Source of the DNA: Shewanella nanhaiensis
GTDB lineage: Bacteria; Pseudomonadota; Gammaproteobacteria; Enterobacterales; Shewanellaceae
DNA length: 64,000 nt
NCBI RefSeq assembly: GCF_019457885.1
Contig: NZ_JAHZST010000006.1
Span: 124,001 to 188,000 of the forward strand
Direction of reading: 5' to 3'
The notes under the pieces were generated by a model. It worked only from the letters and a program-made list of their open reading frames with translations, was not told where the DNA came from and searched no databases. The position numbers and the translations under genes were made by a program. Position 1 is the stretch's first letter, and each line of letters begins with the position of its first letter. Positions 16,996-26,259 of the stretch are shown piece after piece.

Positions 16996-18444
16996 TTAAT
17001 GTAGTTGATTGAGATTTTCATGAATTGCTTTGTGTAAATTTTCAGAAACTAAAATTGTATTAGGATGCTTTTCCCCCAACTTATTTAAGAATATTTGGTA
17101 GGACTGAGTTAAGTGTTCAATAACTTTGTCAAATTTTTTAACCTTATTGTAAACATTGGCTATATTATTGTGTTTTTGGGCTATTGAAATATGCTCTTCT
17201 CCATAGCTAGCAATATTAGAATTCAAAGCCTTTTTATAGTAATTGATAGAATCTTCATACATTTCAAGTGAACAATATATATCAGCTAAAGTTGCCCAGT
17301 CTCTAGCAATAGCAGGGTGTTTTTCATCAAAATTTTTCATGTCTGAAGTTAATGCTAGCTTAGTGAGTTTTAGTGCAGGCTCAAATTGTGAGCAGGAGTT
17401 AAGGATTACGGCAATATTATTTCTTGTTGATGCGACATCTGGGTGGCTTTCTCCTAAGATATTTATATCTGACTCAAGTGCTAACTGGTAAAACTGTAAA
17501 GCATTTATGTCGTCACTGATCTCTGTGTAAGTAGCACCTAAATTATGATAGCTGTTAGATATTTCAGGATGTTGCTCACCAAGGAGTTTTAAGCGAGTTT
17601 TCAATGATGTCTTTAGCTGCTCTATAGCATGTTCATAATGACCTAAATGACAATTGACTAACCCTATATTGTTTCTTGTTGCTGCAGTATCTAGACTAAA
17701 TTCGCCTAATATTTCAAGTTGGATTGATAATGCTATGTTAAGTTGTTCTATTGCATCGCAAAACCTATTAGTTTGCCTGTAAATTTCACCTAAAATATTG
17801 TGAGTTGCAGCTATTAGTAGATCTGTTTTATCATCTTTACTATCGATAATATCTAACGCTATTAAACAGTGTTTTTCCGCTTCTTCAAATTGAGCTAATG
17901 CTAGGTATGATGCACTTAAATTTATTTGGTTTTGAGCTTTATCTTGTTTCTTTGTAAGGGGAAAGTCTTTTTCTAGTTTTAGGTAAAATTTGATTGATTC
18001 ATTGAAGTTACCTTTTGCATACTCTGTCATACCTAAGGCGTTTAGGGACTTTATGTATTCAGCCTTATCTTCAAAAGATACAGATTCTTCATTCGACTTA
18101 TTGAAGTATTCAATAGCAGCGTCATATTCAGCAACTGAGTAGAAAGACCAACCCAATTTATATAGTTCTATCGTAGATAACTTTCCTTTCCCATCAAGTT
18201 GAAAAATTGTTTCCCAGTAATAGATGACTGATTCATACTCTTCACACTCAAAGTTGATCTTAGATAGCTCTTTCAATATGAATATTTCTGTAACCTTATG
18301 TTTATCAAAATAAATGGCTGATAGGGACAGCTGATATAACTTGTGAGCAGGTTGGAGGTAGTTAACTTTAAAACAGAGTTTACCTAAAATTGTCAGTGGG
18401 AAAATCAACGCTCTGTTGAAAAAATACAACAGGGAATAAAACAT
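16996..18444 (-). CDS. Tetratricopeptide-repeat (kinesin-light-chain type) protein
   Basis: A 482-aa protein made largely of TPRs. Residues ~1-30 are hydrophobic and could anchor it in the membrane. From ~150 onward the 42-residue KLC-type repeats recur, with the LGE.HP....T..NN (or similar) phrase in units near 235, 280, 320, 365 and 405. TPRs mediate protein-protein contact; no catalytic domain is present and the partner is unknown. The coding sequence is markedly AT-rich compared with flanking Shewanella-type genes, suggesting acquisition by transfer. The ribosome binding site AAGGAT precedes ATG 18444. It is separated from the amidohydrolase by ~410 bp, so an operon is doubtful. Confidence 0.75.
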   Translation of the reverse strand: MFYSLLYFFNRALIFPLTILGKLCFKVNYLQPAHKLYQLSLSAIYFDKHKVTEIFILKELSKINFECEEYESVIYYWETIFQLDGKGKLSTIELYKLGWSFYSVAEYDAAIEYFNKSNEESVSFEDKAEYIKSLNALGMTEYAKGNFNESIKFYLKLEKDFPLTKKQDKAQNQINLSASYLALAQFEEAEKHCLIALDIIDSKDDKTDLLIAATHNILGEIYRQTNRFCDAIEQLNIALSIQLEILGEFSLDTAATRNNIGLVNCHLGHYEHAIEQLKTSLKTRLKLLGEQHPEISNSYHNLGATYTEISDDINALQFYQLALESDINILGESHPDVASTRNNIAVILNSCSQFEPALKLTKLALTSDMKNFDEKHPAIARDWATLADIYCSLEMYEDSINYYKKALNSNIASYGEEHISIAQKHNNIANVYNKVKKFDKVIEHLTQSYQIFLNKLGEKHPNTILVSENLHKAIHENLNQLH

Positions 18445-18853
18445 AAATATCCTTATTTTTCATTGTTATACGTTGTTCTTTTAAAACTTTTCTAGCTATT
18501 TGACATTTTTGAGTTACTTTTCATACTTCTCTTTGTCAATAATCGTTATTTATTATTAGCATGATATTGTATTGGATTATATATATTTTTGTAATATAAA
18601 AGTGTTGCATAAAAATAGGGCGATTAACATAGCCAGCTTTCTGCTGACCAGTATGAAGTCGATAAGGAGGTTAGTAAGAAATAACTAAGACACCCACAAT
18701 TAATATACAATTCTTGTAAAGAGGTGTTATGTCATCAAAAGACAGGACAAGCATAACTTATAGACGACAATTAACTATGCCTGCCCCCATTTATTCCCCC
18801 CACAAAAATTCTTTAGAGAAGGGGCTAATAGCTAGCGCTACATATATCTGCAC
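18445..18853. other. AT-rich noncoding region between the TPR gene and the amidohydrolase
   Basis: Very AT-rich with no supported gene. It should hold the promoter of the minus-strand TPR gene. No repeat or RNA signature was recognised. Confidence 0.35.
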
Positions 18854-20380
18854 CTACAGATACTTGTCAATATTGACCTTTCGACTATTATTGTTGGCTT
18901 GCTTAACGGCTTCTAGCATCGCATCTAGTTTAGCACGACCAAACACTCGACCGTTAAGTATTACAGTATCGATAGAACGGGTATTCTCAATATTTACTAA
19001 TGGATTCTTATTGAGTAGAACTAGATCAGCACGCTTACCAGCTTCAACAATTCCAGCATTACTGTTCATTAGCTCGGCTGGATTTCTTGTAGCTGTAGCG
19101 AGTGTTTGAGCAGGGCTCATACCACCTAAGTTAAGTGAGCGTATTTCTTTGTGTAAGGCAAAACCTGGCACAACTAAGAACCCGCCAGAATCAGAACCCG
19201 CGACTATCTTAACCTCACGTTCGATCATAGATTTTAATAGAATATGATGAGCTTTCTCTCTTGCTGTCCAGTAAATATCATATTCTTTGTAATCCTTCGT
19301 TGAAGGAGCACTAACTGCTTCAAATTGATTGGATCCCGGCAACCATCCCACCTTATAACCTGGAATCAATTTGGTACCCTCTACAAGAGCTGGGTTTACG
19401 TATTCAACGGGAACGCTTTTTAATTTTGATTCTAGATCACTGAATTGGTCGTGTATATTTTCCATGTACAACAATACAGAGTTCACAGTTATGTCTTTTG
19501 CAAGTATGTCATCGATAATTTCATCACTGCGAGCTTCAACGTGGGCATAGAAAGCATCGCTACCGTTTTTGTTAATTGAACCAAACTCACGGATCAATAC
19601 TGTGACAATTTCCTCGATGTGAGCCAGTTCACGTTGCTGAGTTATTTTAAGCTCTGATAATTCGAAGGTCAGCGGAAAATGCCCAACGGTTGGGGTTCCT
19701 TGCTCTGCAGCTAGTTTATTGACTGCTCGGTAGCTAGGCATATCAAGATGATAGGTTTTAATTGCATCATAGCCTTGCTCAATAAACTCTTTGACCATCT
19801 CCTCTGCTTGCTCAACATTTCGAGCGGTTTTATGAAAGGTAAAAAATTCAAATAAAGTACCTTCGATGAAATCTTTGGTATTAAGTGGTGGCGAGGAAAC
19901 AAACATTCTTGGCCCAACACGACCTTGTTCGATTTCATCGCGTAATTGTAGGTTCTCTTCAAATCCGCCTAAATCTCGGATATGAGTAACGCCGTTAGCA
20001 ACGTATAACAGCAGGTCATTGGGGCTCTTGTGAATGTGAATATGTGAATCTACTAAACCGGGGATAACATACTTGCCATTGCCATCTATAACCTCCGCGT
20101 TAGTGGGTACAGTACCATTAGCAATCACTGAGAGGATCTTGCCATCATCCACTATAACTGTACGATTAGGTAGCATGGTTTGGCCGTCAGGCGAGAGTAC
20201 ATTGGTATTGGTGATTGCTGTCAGCTTCAATGGCGTGGCAAAAGCTGTGTGGTCAACTAATTCAGTGTCAAAGCCATAAGTTGAATTAATTGCACTTTTA
20301 TACCATATAAGAAAAGTGATTGTGACTAAGATTAGAAAAGCAAAAATTACTAGAAACCATTTAGATATTGTTTTTAACAT
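18854..20380 (-). CDS. Membrane-anchored amidohydrolase (imidazolonepropionase-like)
   Basis: A metal-dependent hydrolase of the amidohydrolase superfamily, 508 aa. An N-terminal hydrophobic helix (~7-28) suggests export with a membrane anchor. The metal-site motif is GLVDSHIHIHKSP (~112-124). AIKTYHL supplies a candidate carboxylated Lys; GHFPLTFE and AHIEEI carry further ligand His residues, and AGSDSGGF the catalytic Asp. The C-terminal strand ADLVLLNKNPLVNIENTRSI is typical of the composite beta-domain. Relatives act on cyclic amides, peptides or Xaa-Pro dipeptides; the substrate is undetermined. It lies 135 bp downstream of an AraC-type regulator on the same strand, which may control it. 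TGGAG precedes the start. Confidence 0.85.
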   Translation of the reverse strand: MLKTISKWFLVIFAFLILVTITFLIWYKSAINSTYGFDTELVDHTAFATPLKLTAITNTNVLSPDGQTMLPNRTVIVDDGKILSVIANGTVPTNAEVIDGNGKYVIPGLVDSHIHIHKSPNDLLLYVANGVTHIRDLGGFEENLQLRDEIEQGRVGPRMFVSSPPLNTKDFIEGTLFEFFTFHKTARNVEQAEEMVKEFIEQGYDAIKTYHLDMPSYRAVNKLAAEQGTPTVGHFPLTFELSELKITQQRELAHIEEIVTVLIREFGSINKNGSDAFYAHVEARSDEIIDDILAKDITVNSVLLYMENIHDQFSDLESKLKSVPVEYVNPALVEGTKLIPGYKVGWLPGSNQFEAVSAPSTKDYKEYDIYWTAREKAHHILLKSMIEREVKIVAGSDSGGFLVVPGFALHKEIRSLNLGGMSPAQTLATATRNPAELMNSNAGIVEAGKRADLVLLNKNPLVNIENTRSIDTVILNGRVFGRAKLDAMLEAVKQANNNSRKVNIDKYL

Positions 20381-20515
20381 TGAGTAACTCCATCAGTTTT
20401 TGATGGTGCAATTTCAACAGGCTAGCAGGTTTTAAGCGTCCAATTTTATATAATTATACGTCCAAGATTATAGTTCTGGGGCTTTTCAGGCCTAATATGC
20501 TTATTTATTGGTTTC

Positions 20516-21622
20516 TTAAGTTATCTGTTGCCGGTAAACACTTGGCGTTTTGCCCGTAAGCTTTTTAAAGGTGGCATTAAAGCTACTTTTTGATGAAAAA
20601 CCTGCTTCCAGTGCTAGATCAATCAAGTTGCGATCGCTTTTTTGTTCGAGTTGCTGACAAACATCCGCGACTCGATACTCATTGATAAACAGGTTAAAGT
20701 TTTTACCACCTTGCTGATTTAATGTCTCTGATAAATGATGCACACTAACCCCCACCTGATTAGCAAGATTTGAAAGAGTGAGCTCGCTATTACGGTACAG
20801 AGCCTGTTCTTTTACTTGTTTTTGTATCAAAGAAAGTAGATTTGATCGCATTTCTTGATCTAACAATCCGTCGGACGATTGATTTATATCAGTCGAACTT
20901 GACTGAGCCAGTTCCTGTTTTAGCTGCTTAACGTGAAATAAGCTGGGATTACGCAGTTGCACAAAGGCAATAAAGTAGACCATAAGAACTAACAAAATAT
21001 ACGAAAGCGTATTGATACTATGAATGCGGCTAATAAAGTTGAAAAATATACTCAAAGCCCAAAATGAAACGATAAATATAATTAGGCACCATAACCACTT
21101 AAAAATATCAGGATTATAGGAAGATAAGGTTTGTTTAGCTTTAATTTGATAGAAGTGAACCATTTTAATCGATAATGCGGTATAGATTATTATTTGACCA
21201 AAGATAATCATCTTGGTGATCATCTTTATAAGAAGCGCATTATCTGGCAGCCTAACAAATTCAAGCGCTTTTTCGGCCGGAAACAGAATGTCATAATTAA
21301 TCAGATAGCAAATTGCTAATGGTAAAAAATGGAGTATATCTATGCGCTTTAGCGGTAAGCCAGTTATTGCTGTTCGACAATATAGATAAGTCAGGCCTCC
21401 ATAACAAGCGGGTAAAAAGACTAAGAAACCAATCAACCAAGTGAATAAACTATTTTCAGCTTCAACGATGAGTGGAAGTACGAAGGTTGTTGCTATAAAC
21501 AGACATTGTATACCTAACAGCTTACTGGCGTAATTGACCCGCTTATCACTAAAAAGTAGCGTGAATAGCAAAAAGCCCTGAATCCCACCAATAGCCAGTA
21601 TGACAATTTGAATCTGAGACAT
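20516..21622 (-). CDS. Membrane-bound AraC-family transcriptional regulator
   Basis: A 368-aa protein. The N-terminal ~225 residues form about seven transmembrane helices and residues ~255-365 form an AraC-type double HTH, including LALEAGFSSKSSFNATFKKL and the closing TGKTPSVYRQQ. This 7TM-AraC architecture occurs in regulators that sense membrane-associated or external signals. It is transcribed toward the amidohydrolase, making that gene the simplest candidate target. It is more AT-rich than its right-hand neighbours. Confidence 0.85.
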   Translation of the reverse strand: MSQIQIVILAIGGIQGFLLFTLLFSDKRVNYASKLLGIQCLFIATTFVLPLIVEAENSLFTWLIGFLVFLPACYGGLTYLYCRTAITGLPLKRIDILHFLPLAICYLINYDILFPAEKALEFVRLPDNALLIKMITKMIIFGQIIIYTALSIKMVHFYQIKAKQTLSSYNPDIFKWLWCLIIFIVSFWALSIFFNFISRIHSINTLSYILLVLMVYFIAFVQLRNPSLFHVKQLKQELAQSSSTDINQSSDGLLDQEMRSNLLSLIQKQVKEQALYRNSELTLSNLANQVGVSVHHLSETLNQQGGKNFNLFINEYRVADVCQQLEQKSDRNLIDLALEAGFSSKSSFNATFKKLTGKTPSVYRQQIT

Positions 21623-22071
21623 ATTTATTTTTGTTATAAGCTAAAATTTCGTAGAGTGTAAGTCTACCGATTAAGTAGGATGATGTCGATTTGTAAGACT
21701 TTTAGACACTCACCTTAGCGGTTTGAAGTGAATACGACAAACGCTGAGTGACAATTCAGATAAAAGTTAGCACAAAGAAAATGTATTCAGCCTTCATTCC
21801 AAGGCTAGCAAGTTTTGGGGCAAAAATAAGTTACGAAACCCAACCAAGTAAAGCTAAATCGAAGAGACAAATGAACAGGTGTAGATGCAGCTGCGAGTTT
21901 CGGTTTCAAGGATGAAACCGTAAAGCGGCCATGGATGGCTTCATCGCGTCTCGCAGAAGTAACTACACATTCCCCGCTGGGAAACGATAGATAACCATGA
22001 AGGTACAACCTTCAACAACTCAGCCAATATACATTTAGCCAGAAGTTAACACTAATAAATGTATTCAGCCT
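21623..22071. other. Intergenic region dominated by a direct-repeat-bounded element
   Basis: Positions 21623-21760 are noncoding upstream sequence of the AraC-type gene. The remainder is a ~280-bp block bounded by direct repeats (next entries). A 67-codon open frame across the block on the minus strand looks spurious. Confidence 0.45.
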
Positions 22072-22084
22072 TCATTCCAAGGCT
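21779..22084. repeat. ~278-bp block bounded by 28-bp perfect direct repeats
   Basis: The 28 bases at 21779-21806 recur exactly at 22057-22084, with weaker similarity extending ~12 bp to the left of each copy. Each copy contains AGCCTT/AAGGCT, a hairpin that on the minus strand can act as a terminator. The right copy forms the last codons, stop codon and terminator of the pseudouridine synthase gene. The interior carries no convincing gene and looks like a dispersed intergenic repeat. Confidence 0.6.
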
Positions 22085-22809
22085 GATTTAAGATTGATGA
22101 GTTCTGAAGATGTCAGTTGTCTCATCTCTCCCTCTTCGAGATCGCCAAGGGCTAAACTTTGGATCTTAACCCGCTTAAGGTCAATCACCTTAAACCCTAA
22201 CGCCTGTGACATACGGCGGATCTGCCGGTTTAGCCCTTGTGTCAGGGTTATCTCAAATTGGTCTTTAGCTAACCGTGTCAGCGTGCAGGGTAGGGTGGTG
22301 ACATCTCGGTAGCTGACTCCTTGGGCCATTGCTTGCAGGAAGTTATCGTCAAAATCTCTGTCGACCCTGACATGGTAAATTTTGCTGTGGCCAAAATCTG
22401 GGTGCATCAGTGTTTGAGTTAGTTCGCCATCATTGGTCAGCAGCAGAAGACCGCGAGAATCTTTGTCTAAGCGACCTACGGGGTAGAGCCTTGGTGTTGA
22501 AGGCAGCAGATGCAATAGACTGCTAGGATCGTCGATTAACAGGCGTGAGTCGGTGCCTACCGCCTTGTGAAATACCCAATACTCTTTCTCTTCTACAGCT
22601 GAGATAGGTGCGCCATCGAAGGTTAACCGTTCACTACTCTGCATCCCTTGGGGCGTTTCAATGAGCGTCACCGTGTCGATATGATTTGCTATGCGCCCCT
22701 CTATGGTGATTAAGCCGTCGCGTATATAGCGAGTTGCGGCTCTGCGGGAGCACAGTCCGGTTTGAGCTAAGTATTTTGCTAGACGCATTTGAGTGGGGTT
22801 GTGTTCCAT
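22072..22809 (-). CDS. rRNA pseudouridine synthase of the RsuA/RluB/RluF family
   Basis: Converts a specific uridine in rRNA to pseudouridine. The 245-aa protein has an N-terminal S4 RNA-binding domain (RLAKYLAQTGLCSRRAATRYI, ~9-30) and a synthase domain with the catalytic-Asp motif YPVGRLDKDSRGLLLLTNDG (~107-126) and the family's LNRQIRRM (~200). Whether it is the RluF, RluB or RluE orthologue cannot be fixed by eye; RluF is my first choice from the S4 and LNRQIRRM context. The C-terminal codons, stop and terminator overlap a 28-bp direct repeat that recurs ~278 bp downstream. Confidence 0.88.
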   Translation of the reverse strand: MEHNPTQMRLAKYLAQTGLCSRRAATRYIRDGLITIEGRIANHIDTVTLIETPQGMQSSERLTFDGAPISAVEEKEYWVFHKAVGTDSRLLIDDPSSLLHLLPSTPRLYPVGRLDKDSRGLLLLTNDGELTQTLMHPDFGHSKIYHVRVDRDFDDNFLQAMAQGVSYRDVTTLPCTLTRLAKDQFEITLTQGLNRQIRRMSQALGFKVIDLKRVKIQSLALGDLEEGEMRQLTSSELINLKSALE

Positions 22810-22896
22810 CTATGCCGATGTGGTTGGAAAGCTTGCCACTAGTTTACCACTTTTTTCAATGAGCCTTACGTGCTTACAGCTATAAGTGTAGCAAGG

Positions 22897-23592
22897 CTAC
22901 ATGTCAGGAGTGTAGTTCTCATTAGAGAGCTTTCGGACCGTAAATGCTAAGACAACGCACCAGATCATGGTGATACTGGTCTGAAACCACATGTTTAGTG
23001 AGACCCAGCAAAACTCGCCTTGGTCGTGTAGGCAGGGGGTAAAGTCTAAGGTCTGCCAATCTAATTGATAGATAAGTCCAGTTGTACTAATAAACCCAGA
23101 TACGCTGATGACAAACAGAGACGTTGAGCATAGCCCCTTGTGATTGAAACGCAGGCTGATGGTGAGCAGGTACAGGACAAAGGTGCCCATAAGAAAGCTG
23201 GTAGAGACGATGCGGTGTTCATCGAGGTAGTTAATCGGAAACACGCCGATAAGGATTATCGACATCCCAACCCAGAAGCCTGCGATGGCGATATAGTGGC
23301 TGTAGTAGCCAAGTTTGAGCCGAAATAAGCCATACATTGAGAGTAAGATACAGGAACCTGCGATGACCAATGAGAGGTTGTAAATATAGGCGAGAGGGGA
23401 GTGGATATAGTCGCCTAAAAAATCGGCTCGTCTGAAAAATACTTTAGTGCCGATATGTTGATATTCGGCCCATACCGAGATTGAGATCCCGATGGCGGAG
23501 GTGAAAGCACCAGCCAAAATCATCAAGACGACGAGTCGGTGAAGATCATAACGGGGCGAATGAGTATCGAGTTCTTGGGCCATCGAGTTCAC
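22897..23592 (-). CDS. DUF998-family membrane protein
   Basis: A 231-aa polytopic protein with about six helices. The segment GVFPINYLDEHRIVSTSFLMGTF (~117-139) matches the DUF998 pattern of a conserved Pro/Asn pair followed by His in the middle of the domain. The function of the family is unknown. The first Met is at 23592, but Met4 (23583) is equally possible. It lies between the pseudouridine synthase and the metT-like gene on the same strand, with ~275 bp separating it from the latter, so it is probably transcribed alone. Confidence 0.7.
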   Translation of the reverse strand: MNSMAQELDTHSPRYDLHRLVVLMILAGAFTSAIGISISVWAEYQHIGTKVFFRRADFLGDYIHSPLAYIYNLSLVIAGSCILLSMYGLFRLKLGYYSHYIAIAGFWVGMSIILIGVFPINYLDEHRIVSTSFLMGTFVLYLLTISLRFNHKGLCSTSLFVISVSGFISTTGLIYQLDWQTLDFTPCLHDQGEFCWVSLNMWFQTSITMIWCVVLAFTVRKLSNENYTPDM

Positions 23593-23793
23593 TTTGTTAG
23601 GGATTAAAAAGCGTGCAGTAACTGCTGCTTTATCTGTACCTACTGATATAGGTTGAGGCTATTGCCTCCAATGAGATATCCCTATCACTGTAATACACAA
23701 GATGCCCTAAATACTTTAGTACTACAATAGGACGATAGTGGTATCGAATACAGAGTAATAGTAGTCGCTGATGAAAAAATCGTCAGAAATAAA

Positions 23794-23821
23794 AAAGGAG
23801 GGCCATTATTTGCCCTCCTTT
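23794..23821 (-). terminator. Terminator of the metT-like gene
   Basis: On the minus strand AAAGGAGGGC pairs with GCCCTCCTTT around an 8-nt loop and runs into T6, 47 nt after the stop of the NhaC-family gene. Confidence 0.9.
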
Positions 23822-23867
23822 ATAATACTTATGACTTACTGTTTTGTGTGAGCTATTTCGATAACGG

Positions 23868-25232
23868 TTAAGCGACTCGTTTACGGAAAATCACAATAGA
23901 AACAGCGACAACGGCTAAGATCATACAGTACCAGGCGTGGGTGACCGCTTCTATCGGTGAGATACTAAAAACTGAAGCGATAAGTAGAGCCTGAGCGCCG
24001 TAGGGGATAAGCCCCTGTATGATACAGGAGAAAATATCTAAGATACTGGCAGCACGTTTAGGTGTCACTTCATGCTTCTGAGCCAGCTCTTTTGCGATAT
24101 CACCGGTAACGACAATAGAGACAGTGTTGTTAGCCACGCAGGTGTTTGTTAGTGCCACTATGCCCGCCATGCCGAGTTCTGATGCGCGAGTCGATGCGCC
24201 GCCTTTAGCCTTAGAGAACTTAGCGATAAGCTTCTCTATCTGCTTGCTGACGAAGGCCAGTCCGCCTTGCTGTTGCATCAGCGCTGCCAGTCCTCCCACT
24301 AACATAGAGAGGATGAAGATCTCCTGCATATTACCAAAGCCTGCATAGATATCTTGGCCAAACTGGATCACGTCGTAATCCATGGTCAAAAGCCCTGTGA
24401 TACCCGCCAGTAAGATCCCGATAGTCAGTACGACAAATACGTTTAAACCTGAAACCGCGAGCAGCAAAATGGTTAGGTAAGGGAGCACTTTGATGAAATC
24501 GATCTCTTGAGCGGCAACGTCAGCTTGACCCTGTCCCGCTAAGGTAAAGAGAACGAGTGTGATGATAGAGGCGGGAATTGCGAAGATAAGGTTCTCTTTG
24601 AACTTATCTTTCATCTCACACCCTTGAGTACGCGTTGCAGCAATTGTGGTGTCTGAGATGATAGAGAGGTTATCACCAAATAGCGCACCGGATATAACAG
24701 CGCCAGCCATCAGAGCGAGCTCTATCTGGGCTTCATTAGCGATACCCAGCGCTATTGGAGCGACCGCGGCTATGGTGCCCATTGAGGTTCCCATGGCGGT
24801 GGCAATAAACGCAGCGATGACAAAGAAGCCTGGAAGTAGCAGGCTAGATGGGACTAATGAGAGGCCCAGTGCCACTGTGGCATCAACACCACCCGTCGCC
24901 TTAGCGACAGCTGCAAAAGCGCCTGCCAATAGGTAGATAAGACACATGGCGATGATGTTCGCATGGCCTATTCCGGCGATAAAGGTCTCTATGCTTTGAT
25001 TTAACTTCTGCTTAGAGATGATAAGCGCAAAGATGATCGCAGGTAAGATAGCGACCACACTTGGCAGTTGGTAGAAGGCAAAGTCTACCCCTTGATTCTG
25101 AAAGTAGAGGCCAGCACCGATAAACAGGGCTAAAAATAGAAATAGTGGTACTAAAGCCAAAAAGGAGGCTGTGGGAGCCGTATCTGCTGGGCTCACGTCA
25201 TGGCTTGCTGGAGTTTGTTTTGAAGTCGTCAA
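23868..25232 (-). CDS. metT: NhaC-family transporter, probable methionine importer MetT
   Basis: A 454-aa inner-membrane protein with 10-12 helices of the NhaC (ion transporter) family. The segments GAVISGALFGDNLSIISDTTIAAT and ALTNTCVANNTVSIVVTGDIAKE are family hallmarks. NhaC-like proteins include Na+/H+ antiporters and the MetT methionine transporters known from comparative genomics of methionine regulons. I favour MetT because its promoter carries a MetJ box (25379-25394) at the -35 element. It is monocistronic with a strong terminator. Without the MetJ site only the NhaC family name would be justified. Confidence 0.78.
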   Translation of the reverse strand: MTTSKQTPASHDVSPADTAPTASFLALVPLFLFLALFIGAGLYFQNQGVDFAFYQLPSVVAILPAIIFALIISKQKLNQSIETFIAGIGHANIIAMCLIYLLAGAFAAVAKATGGVDATVALGLSLVPSSLLLPGFFVIAAFIATAMGTSMGTIAAVAPIALGIANEAQIELALMAGAVISGALFGDNLSIISDTTIAATRTQGCEMKDKFKENLIFAIPASIITLVLFTLAGQGQADVAAQEIDFIKVLPYLTILLLAVSGLNVFVVLTIGILLAGITGLLTMDYDVIQFGQDIYAGFGNMQEIFILSMLVGGLAALMQQQGGLAFVSKQIEKLIAKFSKAKGGASTRASELGMAGIVALTNTCVANNTVSIVVTGDIAKELAQKHEVTPKRAASILDIFSCIIQGLIPYGAQALLIASVFSISPIEAVTHAWYCMILAVVAVSIVIFRKRVA

Positions 25233-25346
25233 TGTGTTTTCTCTTTCTCAGTTGCTTTATCGAACCATAGGTTTCCATTGCCTCCTAGCTGGAACACGCT
25301 GCGCTTTTCTCTAAAACAAGCAGTATGGTACATCTCAATATCTGAG

Positions 25347-25375
25347 AGGATATGAGATTTGTTATGCCCTGTCAA
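25347..25375 (-). promoter_or_regulatory. Sigma70 promoter of the metT-like gene
   Basis: On the minus strand TTGACA (25375-25370), a 17-bp spacer and TATCCT (25352-25347). The -35 is a perfect consensus and the spacing is ideal. Confidence 0.7.
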
Positions 25376-25378
25376 TTT

Positions 25379-25394
25379 AGACGTCTAGATGTTT
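25379..25394. promoter_or_regulatory. MetJ operator (two adjacent met boxes)
   Basis: AGACGTCT (8/8 of the met-box consensus) directly followed by AGATGTTT (6/8) on the plus strand. MetJ binds tandem 8-bp boxes cooperatively. The site begins 4 bp upstream of the -35 hexamer, a position suited to repression by S-adenosylmethionine-loaded MetJ. Confidence 0.75.
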
Positions 25395-25506
25395 TTACTT
25401 CTATTTATTTTTTCTCTCAATTTGTTAATCCCTTCGAGATTGAGGCAAGTTGTTAGGTTATGATACGGCTCACTATTAATGAGCAGATTTAAAGAGATGT
25501 TATACA

Positions 25507-26043
25507 GTGAAGCTAATTGATATCGATAAGAGCAGATACAGGAAGAACCTCAACCTAGTGAGTATCGCTTTAGTGGCCGGGTTAACGATTTTATCTCTGG
25601 TGTTTGGTGCGCTCTTGATCGCCGCATTTGGTACTCACGCCAGTGAGAATATCGCCGCAGGAGAGTCAACGGGGAACTTTCACCTTAATCTTTTGGGGGT
25701 GATCTTTGCTGTTGTGACCTGTTTGAGTGTGATGATCCGGGTAAAAGATAGTGCTTTTATGCATGAGGTCTATTATGTATGGCGTCTCAAAGCTCTGCAT
25801 AATCGCATCTATCGTCGACTGAAATCGATTAAAGCGGCGGCTAACAACCAAGAGTTAAATGCCCTAATTATCTTGAGTTTCTACTATGCAGGTTTAAAAC
25901 AGGTCTATTTTTTGGACAACAATACCTTAACCATAAGCAAGGTTGAGAAGGATATTGCTGAACTTGAGCGGCGTATCTGTGAGTCTAAGCAGACGGTGTC
26001 CTTAGATCAGTTTGATGAGAAGATGCTCGAGGCCTTTAACTAA
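25507..26043 (+). CDS. DUF3087-family membrane protein
   Basis: A 178-aa protein starting at GTG 25507 with AGAGATG upstream. The N-terminus MKLIDIDKSRYRKNLNLVSI and two helices (~16-38 and ~58-76) followed by a cytoplasmic helical region (KALHNRIYRRL...) match DUF3087, a family of unknown function in Shewanella and relatives. The C-terminal ~40 residues (KVEKDIAELERRI...) are encoded by DNA that is repeated in tandem downstream, so the present C-terminus may be recombinant. It is divergent from the metT-like gene. Confidence 0.75.
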   Translation: MKLIDIDKSRYRKNLNLVSIALVAGLTILSLVFGALLIAAFGTHASENIAAGESTGNFHLNLLGVIFAVVTCLSVMIRVKDSAFMHEVYYVWRLKALHNRIYRRLKSIKAAANNQELNALIILSFYYAGLKQVYFLDNNTLTISKVEKDIAELERRICESKQTVSLDQFDEKMLEAFN

Positions 26044-26259
26044 AAGTAGGTCTATTTCTTGGATATCAATCAATGACCTTAACCATGAGCAAAGTGGAGA
26101 AGGATATTGCTGAACTTGAGCGGCGTATCTGTGAGTCTAAGCAGACGGTGTCCTTAGATCAGTTTGATGAGAAGATGCTCGAGGCCTTTAACTAAAAGTA
26201 GGTCTATTTCTTGGATATCAATCAATGACCTTAACCATGAGCAAAGTGGAGAAGGATAT
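25945..26259. repeat. Perfect 152-bp tandem duplication
   Basis: 25945-26096 is repeated base for base at 26097-26248 and followed by an 11-bp partial third unit (GAGAAGGATAT, 26249-26259). The unit contains the 3' end of the DUF3087 gene plus the start of a diverged second copy of that 3' end. The 11-bp sequence at each junction is the probable crossover microhomology. Confidence 0.92.

Noticed and set aside
21805..22008. 67-codon minus-strand ORF inside the direct-repeat block
   Set aside because: Composition resembles translated repeat DNA. It ends in the repeat itself and has no ribosome binding site, so I treat it as a by-product of a dispersed repeat.
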